19,286 nucleotides of DNA, from contig JAQBPL010000038.1 of assembly GCA_028287545.1 (NCBI GenBank), forward strand, positions 1 through 19,286, in the 5' to 3' direction. Both the position numbers and the translations under genes were made by a program. Under the pieces are notes generated by a model, which worked only from the letters and a program-made list of their open reading frames with translations, had not been told where the DNA came from and ran no database searches. The first letter of the stretch is position 1. Each line of letters opens with the position of its first letter. Shown one piece after another: positions 13,257 through 19,286 of the stretch. The stretch comes from Vulcanimicrobiota bacterium. Its GTDB lineage: Bacteria; Eremiobacterota; Eremiobacteria; Baltobacterales; Baltobacteraceae.

Positions 13257-15623
13257 ATGAAATTCCGGGTTGCCGGCGTTGTCGTGCTGTTGACCGGGTT
13301 GGTCGGTGCCGCGGCTCTGGCGCAATCGCCGGACGTCGTCAACACGTACGACGCCGTCATCGCGAAATACGGCGACGGGCTCAAAGAGAACATGAGAATC
13401 CGGTTCTGGCACGATGAGTACACCGGCGGCCGTGCGCCCAAGAAGTTCTATCCCGCAACGTGGGATCTCCGCGAACTGCCGGAGTATGCGCCCAAAGCGC
13501 AGCTTTCCGGAACGCTTCGGATATCCGGCTACTACCTCATCAGGGGTCAAGTCGGGAAGCTGTGGGTCGAAGGCTTCACCAAGTTCCATCCGCAGGTCAA
13601 GGTCATCACCTCAGAGGGCGGGGATCTTGCCGGAGGACAGATCGACATCATGACGGGGCCGAGGATGAACGATCGTCTCCTCGAGACCTCGAAGTTCGAG
13701 GGGCGGACCAAACATCGCGTCTTCGAGATCGATTGGGCGACCGGATCGTATAACGTGCCGGGCTGGAGCCCCGCGTTCGCGACCTTCGTCCACAAAGGGA
13801 ATCCGCTCGAACATCTGACCCTCGAGCAGGTGGACGGCATTTTCGGGGGAGCGCGCACCGGCGGCTGGAACGGCACGACCTGGCGTACCGACATCGCGCG
13901 CGGACCCGAGAAGAACATCCGGACCTGGGGCCAATTGGGCCTCGGCGGCGAGTGGGCGGACAAGCCGATCCACGTCTACGGACGACCGCTCAAGTACAAC
14001 ATCCAACTCGGCTTCGTACGCAAGGTCTTCGGCGGCGGCGACCTGTGGAACGAAAACGTGCGCGAATACTCGCACGAACTCAATCCCGACGGCACGCGGT
14101 ACTCGTCGGCCGTCGAGATGGTGAAAGACCTCGCCAAAGACCCGTACGGCATTTGCTTCAGCGATCTCGGCTCGACCGACATCACGCAGGTGAAGGCGCT
14201 TGCGATCGCGGCGAAGCCCGGTGAGCCGGCCTATCCGCTCACGCTGGAAAACCTGCGCGCGCGCCGCTACCCGTTGTTCGTCGAGCAGTGGGCGATGGTC
14301 AGCCAGGAGCCGGGCAAACCGCTCGATCCGATCGTCAAGGAATTCCTGACCTACATGCTGAGCCGGCAAGGCCAAGCGGCGATCGAAGAGGACGGAAAAT
14401 GGCTGCCGATTCCGGCGAGTACCGCGCGGGCCGGATTGGAGAAGCTCGACCGTCCGGGCGACGCCGTGAACCCCGCCGAGATGGGGCTGCAAGTACCGGA
14501 AATCGCACCGTCGCTCGGCGACGGTGAAGGTCCCGACGAGACCGGGACCGCGCGCGCGCAGCAGCGGTATTACACGCAGCAGTTCGATCTCGGCGACCTT
14601 CCGCGGTATCAGCCGGAACAGCGGATATCGGGAACGATTCGTCTTCCGCAGGGAAGCCAGCTCCTGGGCAGCACCGTCGGCGAAGCCTGGATGCGCGGCT
14701 TCGCGAAGTACCATCCGGACGTCAAGTTCGAGACGGCGAAGGGGACGCTCGCGGCCAACCAAGTCGACGTGCAAATCGGCCGGAAGATGACGACCTATTT
14801 CGGCGGCGAGTACCTGCAGTTCCAACTGGCGCACCAGCATTCGCCGCTCGAGATCCAAGTCGCGACGGGATCCTATGACGTGCCGGGCTGGAGTCCCGCG
14901 CTCACGATTTTCGTAAACAAGAACAGCCCGCTCGACAAACTGACGATGGCCCAGGTCGACGGAATCTTCGGCGGACCGAGGCGCGGCGGCTGGGCGGGTA
15001 CGACCTGGCGCCGGCAAGTCGGGCGCGGGGCCGACAAGAACATTCGGACCTGGGGGCAGCTCGGCGCGAGCGGCGCGTGGGCCGCGAAGCCGATCGACGT
15101 GTACGGACCGCCGGTCAAGTACCACATCATGTCGGTGTTCGAGCGCAAGGTCTTCCAGGGCGGGAACATGTGGAACGACGCGCTACGCGAGTATCCGCTC
15201 GCGGTGAACGCCGACGGTTCGAAGCGCGTCCCCGGCGCCGAGACGGTCAAGGACGTCGCCGCGAACCAATACGGGATCACGTTCAGTCAGAAAGCGTTCC
15301 AAACGGCCGACGTACGGCCGCTGGCCATCGCTGCCAATGACGGCGGACCGTACGTTCTGCCGACTCTCGAGAACGTCCGCAATCGGACGTATCCGCTCTC
15401 GCTCGAAGTCTATGCCTACGTCGACCCGACTCCGGGCAAGCCGCTCGATCCCAAACTCAAAGAGTTCCTGCGCTACGTTCTGAGCCGCGAAGGCCAAGAC
15501 GCCGTCATGCGCGACGGGAAATGGCTTCCCTTGACCGCCGCGCTCGTGCAGGAGCAGCGAAAGAAACTGGATGCGATCGTCGCCCCGATCGCGTTCGATT
15601 CAGCGCAGAGCCGTCACCGTTGA
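13257..15623 (+). CDS. Exported protein of two fused PstS-like substrate-binding domains
   Basis: A 788-residue secreted or periplasmic protein. ATG 13257 follows GGGG by about five bases, and a clear signal peptide ends at about ALAQ-SPD (residue 23). Two copies of a PstS-like (PBP_like_2) domain follow, from SGT at 84-86 to KWLP at 381-384, and from SGT at 458-460 to KWLP at 755-758; both copies span 297 residues. Shared blocks include ATGSY-N/D-VPGWSPA, QVDGIFGG, NIRTWGQLG and DGKWLP. LT-x-x-QVDGIFGG matches the PstS LTxxQxxxIF segment. The usual phosphate-binding R-x-SGT loop after VYG is missing; K-Y-N/H-I stands there in both halves. No pstC, pstA or pstB lies nearby. Binding of an anion other than phosphate, or a structural role, is inferred. 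Confidence 0.85.
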   Translation: MKFRVAGVVVLLTGLVGAAALAQSPDVVNTYDAVIAKYGDGLKENMRIRFWHDEYTGGRAPKKFYPATWDLRELPEYAPKAQLSGTLRISGYYLIRGQVGKLWVEGFTKFHPQVKVITSEGGDLAGGQIDIMTGPRMNDRLLETSKFEGRTKHRVFEIDWATGSYNVPGWSPAFATFVHKGNPLEHLTLEQVDGIFGGARTGGWNGTTWRTDIARGPEKNIRTWGQLGLGGEWADKPIHVYGRPLKYNIQLGFVRKVFGGGDLWNENVREYSHELNPDGTRYSSAVEMVKDLAKDPYGICFSDLGSTDITQVKALAIAAKPGEPAYPLTLENLRARRYPLFVEQWAMVSQEPGKPLDPIVKEFLTYMLSRQGQAAIEEDGKWLPIPASTARAGLEKLDRPGDAVNPAEMGLQVPEIAPSLGDGEGPDETGTARAQQRYYTQQFDLGDLPRYQPEQRISGTIRLPQGSQLLGSTVGEAWMRGFAKYHPDVKFETAKGTLAANQVDVQIGRKMTTYFGGEYLQFQLAHQHSPLEIQVATGSYDVPGWSPALTIFVNKNSPLDKLTMAQVDGIFGGPRRGGWAGTTWRRQVGRGADKNIRTWGQLGASGAWAAKPIDVYGPPVKYHIMSVFERKVFQGGNMWNDALREYPLAVNADGSKRVPGAETVKDVAANQYGITFSQKAFQTADVRPLAIAANDGGPYVLPTLENVRNRTYPLSLEVYAYVDPTPGKPLDPKLKEFLRYVLSREGQDAVMRDGKWLPLTAALVQEQRKKLDAIVAPIAFDSAQSRHR

Positions 15624-15642
15624 TCTTCGGCGTCAGCCCCAC

Positions 15643-16020
15643 TCAACGCCGGTTCTTGCGCTCGTTCTCAGCGATGCGCGCCTTCACCAGCTTTGCTATG
15701 AGGGCGGCCGGCGGAGGTTTGTCCAGCGGGAATTGAATGGTGCCTTTGGACGTTTTGAAGTCCTTGAGCTCGTTCTCGAATGCCGCGATGACCGCCGCAC
15801 TCAGAGGAAACACGCTGCAGTGGCGGGTGAACGCGCCCAACGACAGCAGCGGTCCCTCATACTTGAACGTCGGCATGCCGTACCAAAGAGCTTCGGTGGT
15901 CTCCGGCGGCACAAGGGCGCGGATCGTTGCGCGAAGCTCCTCCAACGTGCTCCGGGCGGGCTCTGAGAGCGCTGCGAAATAGTCGTCGCACGTCTTCGGA
16001 GCACCGCCGCCTTTCGCCAT
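15643..16020 (-). CDS. DUF1801 (YdhG/Fra-like) protein
   Basis: A 125-residue cytosolic protein of the DUF1801 family. TCDDYFAALSEPARSTLEELRATIRALVP starts the fold (about 10-38; the two halves meet at PARS), EALWYGMPTFKYEGPLLSLG is the family core (43-62), and TIQFPLDKPPPAALIAKLVKARIAEN closes it (93-118). Some relatives are linked to iron handling (the frataxin-like Fra proteins), but most are uncharacterised. ATG 16020 has GGAGG eight bases upstream and lies three bases after the preceding VOC gene, so it is the last gene of the DoxX-VOC operon. A function in iron or stress metabolism is a guess from the family. Confidence 0.88.
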   Translation of the reverse strand: MAKGGGAPKTCDDYFAALSEPARSTLEELRATIRALVPPETTEALWYGMPTFKYEGPLLSLGAFTRHCSVFPLSAAVIAAFENELKDFKTSKGTIQFPLDKPPPAALIAKLVKARIAENERKNRR

Positions 16021-16023
16021 GGT

Positions 16024-16422
16024 TTACGCCTCCGGCCGGGACGCGGCGACCTTCCGCTTGTGCAGCGTCACGACGTTGCCTTCGCTGTCGTCGATCAGCG
16101 CCATGAAGCACACCGGAGTTTCGAGCCGCGTGATGACGGAGATCCCGCGCGCCTCGAGCGCCGATACGGCCGCCTCGAGATCGTCAACCGCGAAGAGTAC
16201 GCCGTTGCTGGGTTGGAACGGCATAACGTCGTCACTCCCGACCCATAGCCCGAACGTCGATCCGTCCGCAAGCTCGAATTCGCCGCCGCTCTCGTCGGGC
16301 GCGAGGCTTTGCAGCTCGAGACCCAACACGTCGCGGTAGAAGGCGATGGCGCGGGCGGGATCCTTCGCCATGTAATCGCTGCGATCGATCCCCGTAATGG
16401 TGAACGGTCTACGAGCGGTCAT
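16024..16422 (-). CDS. VOC-family (glyoxalase-like) protein
   Basis: A 132-residue vicinal-oxygen-chelate protein with two beta-alpha-beta-beta-beta modules: FTITGIDRSDYMAKDPARAIAFYRDVLGL at about 6-34 (join at AKDP) and VLFAVDDLEAAVSALEARG near 79-97, ending in DDSEGNVVTLHKRK. Its relatives are glyoxalase or bleomycin-resistance proteins that bind metal and act on small electrophiles, though no substrate can be named. ATG 16422 lies inside the end of the upstream VOC gene (overlap 14 bases) with no ribosome site, so translation is probably coupled. The open frame continues upstream, but that part is out-of-frame sequence of the neighbouring gene. Confidence 0.88.
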   Translation of the reverse strand: MTARRPFTITGIDRSDYMAKDPARAIAFYRDVLGLELQSLAPDESGGEFELADGSTFGLWVGSDDVMPFQPSNGVLFAVDDLEAAVSALEARGISVITRLETPVCFMALIDDSEGNVVTLHKRKVAASRPEA

Positions 16423-16885
16423 ATGCGGCACGCAACGTCTCGATGTCGAGCTTCGCCATTTTGAGCATCGCCTGCAAGGCCGCGTCCGATTTGTCGTCAT
16501 CGTCTCCCCTCAGCAGCTCCGGCAGCACGGAAGGCACGACTTGCCACGACACGCCGTACTTGTCTTGGAGCCAGCCGCATTGGCCGGGTTGGCCGCCTTC
16601 GGACAGGCGCTCCCAGAACGTGTCGACCTCCTCTTGTGTCCTGCAGTCGATGGAGAACGAGATCGCCGGCGTGAACGTGAAGTACGGGCCGCCGTTGAGC
16701 GCGATGAACTTTTGCCCTTCGAGCTCGAATTCGACGGTCATCACGGTCCCGGCGGGCCCGGGTGAGTTCTCAGCGTATCGGCTGACGCCCAGGATCCTCG
16801 CGTTCTCGAACACCGACACGTAGAAGTTTGCCGCCTCTTCGGCCTTGCCGTCGAACCACAGGAACGGCGTGATCTTTCCCGTCAC
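16409..16885 (-). CDS. VOC-family protein, PhnB/3-dmu-9_3-mt type (1)
   Basis: A 158-residue protein. KITPFLWFDGKAEEAANFYVSVFENARI opens the fold (about 4-31), FELEGQKFIALNGGPYFTFTPAISFSI follows (53-79), and QCGWLQDKYGVSWQVVPSVLPELL (102-125) is the hallmark of the PF06983 type. A C-terminal extension (ALQAMLKMAKLDIETLRAAY) is also usual in this group. The start is GTG 16885, which overlaps the upstream stop (GTGA), and translation is probably coupled. The family name derives from a misannotated ubiquinone methyltransferase; these are VOC-fold proteins, often found beside DGPF and ECF genes. No substrate is known. Confidence 0.9.
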   Translation of the reverse strand: MTGKITPFLWFDGKAEEAANFYVSVFENARILGVSRYAENSPGPAGTVMTVEFELEGQKFIALNGGPYFTFTPAISFSIDCRTQEEVDTFWERLSEGGQPGQCGWLQDKYGVSWQVVPSVLPELLRGDDDDKSDAALQAMLKMAKLDIETLRAAYDRS

Positions 16886-17292
16886 GGCAGCGTCACCATC
16901 CACTCGGTTCCGAACTTGTCGACGACCATGCCGAACCGGCCGCCCCAGAACGCCGCGTCGATCGGCATGCCGACGGTTCCGCCCGCCGCGAGCGCGTTGA
17001 AGATGCGCTCGCCGCGCGCCGCGTCGTCGAGCGAGAGTGCAACCGAGACGTTGCCGGCGTCGGGATCGACGGGCTTGACGTCGCGGCCGTCGGACGCCAT
17101 GAACGCGATCCCGTCGGCGGTGAACGACGCGTGCATCACGCGCTTTGCCGCATCCGGCGGCATCTGGCTCGCCATCGGGGTTTCTGAGACGCGCATCATC
17201 TCGTAGTTTCCGCCGAAGACGCCCTTGTAGAACTCGAGCGCTTCTTCGCAACGCCCGTAGAAGAAGATATAGGGGACCAATTGTGTCGCCAT
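16882..17292 (-). CDS. VOC-family protein, PhnB-like (2)
   Basis: A 136-residue PhnB-like VOC protein: QLVPYIFFYGRCEEALEFYKGVFGG at about 4-28, MHASFTADGIAFMASDG in the middle, VALSLDDAARGERIFNALAAGG, and the terminal WGGRFGMVVDKFGTEWMV. ATG 17292 has GGGAG eight bases upstream and gives the normal family length; a longer open frame upstream has no family similarity. It is the second gene of the operon, 16 bp after the DoxX-like stop, and shares four bases with the next VOC gene. The three VOC genes in a row are related but distinct. Role unknown; detoxification or binding of a small molecule is inferred. Confidence 0.9.
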   Translation of the reverse strand: MATQLVPYIFFYGRCEEALEFYKGVFGGNYEMMRVSETPMASQMPPDAAKRVMHASFTADGIAFMASDGRDVKPVDPDAGNVSVALSLDDAARGERIFNALAAGGTVGMPIDAAFWGGRFGMVVDKFGTEWMVTLP

Positions 17293-17308
17293 GAGTGTTT
17301 CTCCCGAA

Positions 17309-17752
17309 TCATGCGTGAATGAGTTTCGCAGTGTTGTCATCGGTGGAGTGCGCGGCCGCATCGGGACGCCGCGTAGGCTTCTGCACGAACAGCGGCGCGA
17401 AGCTCGAGCGGTAGTGCGACGCGACGATTGCCCACAGCGCCGCGACGATCGCGGCGAGCGGCAATCCGATCGGCATCATCGTCAGGTGGAAGACGATGAT
17501 GTTGGCGATGACCGCGGCGAGCACCGCCAGCGCCAGCGGCACGTAGCGGTTCGAGAGCAGCAGGATGCCGGAGACGAGCTCGACGCCGTCGACGAAGAGC
17601 ACCCAGTGCGAGCGGAAGAAGACGTCTTGAAATTCGCCGGCCAAACCCGGCGGCGCAGCCGGCGGGTGCGCGATCAGCAGAAACCCGCTGAGCCCGGCGG
17701 CGAAGAAAACGAGTCCGAGCAGGATCCGCGCGACGGTGACCGTGGCCTTCAT
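17309..17752 (-). CDS. DoxX-like membrane protein heading the VOC operon (third of three)
   Basis: A 147-residue four-helix membrane protein (helices about 5-25, 46-66, 70-90 and 95-113). LAGEFQDVFFRSHWVLFV and FHLTM are nearly the same as in the DoxX-like protein at 10073-10489. ATG 17752 has AAGGA eight bases upstream; a longer open frame adds no plausible sequence. A strong promoter (17791-17819) lies upstream. It is the first gene of a five-gene operon with three VOC proteins and a DUF1801 protein, and faces the HxlR regulator. The hydrophilic C-terminal tail (about residues 122-147) is longer than in its paralogue. A role in redox or electrophile stress is inferred from the neighbours. 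Confidence 0.88.
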   Translation of the reverse strand: MKATVTVARILLGLVFFAAGLSGFLLIAHPPAAPPGLAGEFQDVFFRSHWVLFVDGVELVSGILLLSNRYVPLALAVLAAVIANIIVFHLTMMPIGLPLAAIVAALWAIVASHYRSSFAPLFVQKPTRRPDAAAHSTDDNTAKLIHA

Positions 17753-17790
17753 GGTGTCGTTCCTTCCGATCGAGCCGTGAGGTGAAACCG

Positions 17791-17819
17791 ATCCTAGCAA
17801 TCGTAGTTGTAAAAAGCAA
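17791..17819 (-). promoter_or_regulatory. Sigma-70-type promoter of the doxX-VOC operon
   Basis: On the minus strand, TTGCTT (17819-17814) and TAGGAT (17796-17791) are exactly 17 bases apart, and TGC just before TAGGAT makes an extended -10. The start of transcription would fall near 17784, leaving a leader of about 30 nt that contains AAGGA. It lies back to back with the HxlR promoter. Confidence 0.55.
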
Positions 17820-17823
17820 GTAC

Positions 17824-17852
17824 TCGTCAAAAAAGAAAGTCTGTGCTATTCT
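17824..17852 (+). promoter_or_regulatory. Promoter of the HxlR gene, probably leaderless
   Basis: TCGTCA (17824-17829) and TATTCT (17847-17852) are 17 bases apart, with TGC before TATTCT as an extended -10. GACAACC then leads directly to GTG 17860, so transcription should start at or beside the start codon. There is no ribosome site, which agrees with a leaderless message. Its -35 is four bases from the -35 of the opposite promoter. Confidence 0.5.
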
Positions 17853-17859
17853 GACAACC

Positions 17860-18522
17860 GTGAAGGCCCGCGCCTACGGCCAGTATTGCGGTTTCGCCCG
17901 TGCTCTCGAGGTCGTCGGCGAGCGCTGGGCGCTTCTCGTCGTGCGCGACCTGCTGGTCGGACCGAAGCGCTTCACCGACTTACTGCGCGGGCTGCCGGGG
18001 ATTCCGAGCAACGTTCTGACCGCTCGTCTCAAAGAGCTGGAAAGCGCCGGGGTGGCGCAGCGCCGGGTGCTGCCTCGACCGTCTCGTGCGGTGGTCTACG
18101 AGCTCACCGAATACGGAATGGAGCTCGAGCCTGTGGTCGTCGAACTCGGCCGTTGGGGTGCGAAGAACCTCGGCGACCCACGGCCCGACGAGACGATCAC
18201 GGCCGATTCATTGATCACGGCGCTGCGCACGACGTTCCATCCGGAAGCCGCCCGCGGGTTCCGCGCCGGATACGAGCTGCGCGTCGGCGAGATGGTGCTG
18301 CACGCGCGCGTCGATGACGGGCGCGTTCAGGTGGCCGAAGGCTCGCTCCCCGATGCCGATCTCGCGATCGCTGCGGGACCGGGTATTCGCGCCCTCATGG
18401 CCGGCGAAGTGAGTCCCGCCGATGCGATCGAGAACGGCATCGTACGGGTCACTGGCGACCCGAAGCTGCTCGCGCGCTTCGCGGAGATCTTCCACATCGA
18501 GCCGATGCCGGGCACGGGTTGA
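17860..18522 (+). CDS. HxlR-family regulator with C-terminal SCP2-like domain
   Basis: A 220-residue transcription factor. Residues 1-100 are the HxlR winged helix: GQYCGFARALEVVGERWALL, VVRDLLVGPKRFTDLLRGLPG and SNVLTARLKELESAGV, then YELTEYGMEL. The Cys in QYCGFARAL sits where HxlR/HypR proteins carry a redox or electrophile-sensing cysteine. Residues 120-215 (VGEMVLHARVDDGRVQVAEG, then DADLAIAAGPGIRALMAGEV, ending LLARFAEIF) look like an SCP2/sterol-carrier-like domain, an architecture seen in longer HxlR proteins. GTG 17860 is used because upstream sequence is AT-rich promoter DNA. It is divergent from the doxX-VOC operon, which it probably represses. Confidence 0.92.
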   Translation: MKARAYGQYCGFARALEVVGERWALLVVRDLLVGPKRFTDLLRGLPGIPSNVLTARLKELESAGVAQRRVLPRPSRAVVYELTEYGMELEPVVVELGRWGAKNLGDPRPDETITADSLITALRTTFHPEAARGFRAGYELRVGEMVLHARVDDGRVQVAEGSLPDADLAIAAGPGIRALMAGEVSPADAIENGIVRVTGDPKLLARFAEIFHIEPMPGTG

Positions 18523-18538
18523 TCCGTGCTGCCGGGAG

Positions 18539-18907
18539 TCAGCCTTGCGGGCCCGGACGGTACGACGCGATCTGCCAATCGTTGCCGAACGGGTCGGTGA
18601 TCATGGCGCGGCGATCACCATAGGGCGTATCCTGCGGTTCTTCGAGCGATACGGCACCAGCTTCCAACGCGCGCCGATACGCCGCATCCGCGTCATCGAC
18701 ATAGAGATACAGGAAGGAGGCCGTCGCCGCGCGTGGGCCGACGGCGCTCACCATGACGAGCGAGTCGCCGATTCGCATCTGAGACGGTGTGTCGGAGCGG
18801 TACTCACCGCTCGCGCCGAACGCATCCTTGAGAAAGCGGACGAGCGCTGCCGGATCGTACACGACGAGCCGGGCAGTAAGCGTATGCCAACCTTCCGGTG
18901 TCGCCAT
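18539..18907 (-). CDS. VOC-family (PhnB/glyoxalase-like) protein (4)
   Basis: A 122-residue VOC protein: LTARLVVYDPAALVRFLKDAFGA at about 10-32, SQMRIGDSLVMVSAVG in the middle, LYLYVDDADAAYRRALEAGA, and the ending YGDRRAMITDPFGNDWQIASY, which is typical of PhnB-like glyoxalases. ATG 18907 overlaps the stop of the upstream membrane protein gene (TGATG), so the pair is translationally coupled; a GTG three bases earlier is also possible. It is convergent with HxlR, with a 16-bp gap. Substrate unknown. It is the fourth VOC gene within 2.9 kb but belongs to a separate transcript from the other three. Confidence 0.9.
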   Translation of the reverse strand: MATPEGWHTLTARLVVYDPAALVRFLKDAFGASGEYRSDTPSQMRIGDSLVMVSAVGPRAATASFLYLYVDDADAAYRRALEAGAVSLEEPQDTPYGDRRAMITDPFGNDWQIASYRPGPQG

Positions 18908-19284
18908 CACCGTTGATCTTCGTCGGCGCTCGAACTGGACGGTTCTCCGTCGTATTTAATCGCGATGAACGTCACGACGTCCCACGCGTTGTGGATTCCG
19001 GTGAAGATCAACAACACGTTCGCTCCGGCGATGACGAATAGCGTTTCCGTCGGAGCCCAGGGAAGAAAGATCGCCGCGACGGCGACCGCGAGGTACGCGA
19101 CGAGCGGGACGATCGCGTACCAAACCCAGTCGTCGATCCCCGCGCGATATACGGTGAGCCGCGTCGTCCGGATCACCACGCGGGACATGTAGACGACGCC
19201 GAAGAGGCCCGTGATGCCGAGAAATGCCGCGACATGTGCCAGCGACCGCCACGGCGCGCTGAGGGTCGCCGAAACGAGCAACGC
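18907..19284 (-). CDS. Integral membrane protein of unknown function (5' partial)
   Basis: The frame is open to the right edge of the window, so the start may lie outside; the first possible start in view is TTG 19281. The visible 125 or so residues contain three or four hydrophobic segments: VAAFLGITGLFGVVYMSRVV, AIVPLVAYLAVAVAAIFL and LFVIAGANVLLIFTGIHNAW, followed by WDVVTFIAIKYDG and an acidic Ser-rich tail. The GIHNAWD-V/T sequence may be a conserved signature, but I do not recognise the family. It is coupled by a TGATG overlap to the VOC gene. Confidence 0.7.
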   Translation of the reverse strand, partial: ALLVSATLSAPWRSLAHVAAFLGITGLFGVVYMSRVVIRTTRLTVYRAGIDDWVWYAIVPLVAYLAVAVAAIFLPWAPTETLFVIAGANVLLIFTGIHNAWDVVTFIAIKYDGEPSSSSADEDQR

Positions 19285-19286
19285 CG

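Noticed and set aside
13611..15125. A 504-codon open frame antisense to the double PstS-like gene
   Set aside because: Explained by codon bias on the sense strand; the sense frame has a signal peptide and duplicated domains.

Overview
The window is about 19.3 kb of GC-rich bacterial chromosome with tightly packed genes, small intergenic gaps and frequent GTG starts. There is no rRNA, tRNA, CRISPR array, transposase or phage gene. A Spy/CpxP-like exported protein and several signal peptides fit a cell with a periplasm. The gene mix (ECF42-type sigma factor with DGPF proteins, SpoIIE-type phosphatase, many small VOC and DoxX proteins) recalls soil or rock lineages such as Eremiobacterota/Vulcanimicrobiota, but this assignment is an inference with low certainty.

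Layout. 1-0.8 kb: the tail of a Gly-rich protein and a Spy-like periplasmic protein. 0.8-4.5 kb: a carboxymuconolactone-decarboxylase-like gene with a damaged 3' end, a LysR regulator, a divergent MFS exporter whose 3' end has absorbed a dispersed palindromic repeat, and an aldo/keto reductase. 4.6-6.0 kb: a DoxX-like membrane protein divergent from a chloroperoxidase-like alpha/beta hydrolase. 6.0-7.8 kb: a GAF-SpoIIE phosphatase-HATPase signalling protein. 8.0-10.5 kb: two DGPF/YCII proteins, an ECF42-type sigma factor with a C-terminal TPR-like extension, and a second DoxX-like protein. 10.5-13.1 kb: a YflT-like stress protein, a His/Pro-rich single-pass membrane protein and a formylglycine-generating-enzyme homologue with both active-site cysteines. 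13.2-15.6 kb: an exported protein made of two fused PstS-like domains. 15.6-17.75 kb: a five-gene operon (DoxX, three VOC proteins, DUF1801) divergent from an HxlR regulator at 17.86-18.5 kb. 18.5 kb to the end: another VOC protein and a partial membrane protein.

How the parts may work together. Much of the window looks like defence against reactive small molecules: aldo/keto reductase, hydrolase, MFS exporter, four VOC proteins, three DoxX proteins and the DGPF proteins. Two control circuits can be read from the DNA. The DGPF-DGPF-sigma genes and the following DoxX gene each carry a TGTCGA-N17/18-CGAC promoter matching the ECF42 consensus as I remember it, which suggests self-activation. The HxlR gene and the DoxX-VOC operon have back-to-back promoters that one bound regulator could control together.

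The least ordinary items are the double PstS-like protein, which has no transporter genes nearby, lacks the usual phosphate-binding Ser-Gly-Thr loop and is preceded by an 11-bp-period direct repeat reminiscent of PhoB-type sites, and the long perfect palindrome at the expected transcription start of the second DoxX gene.
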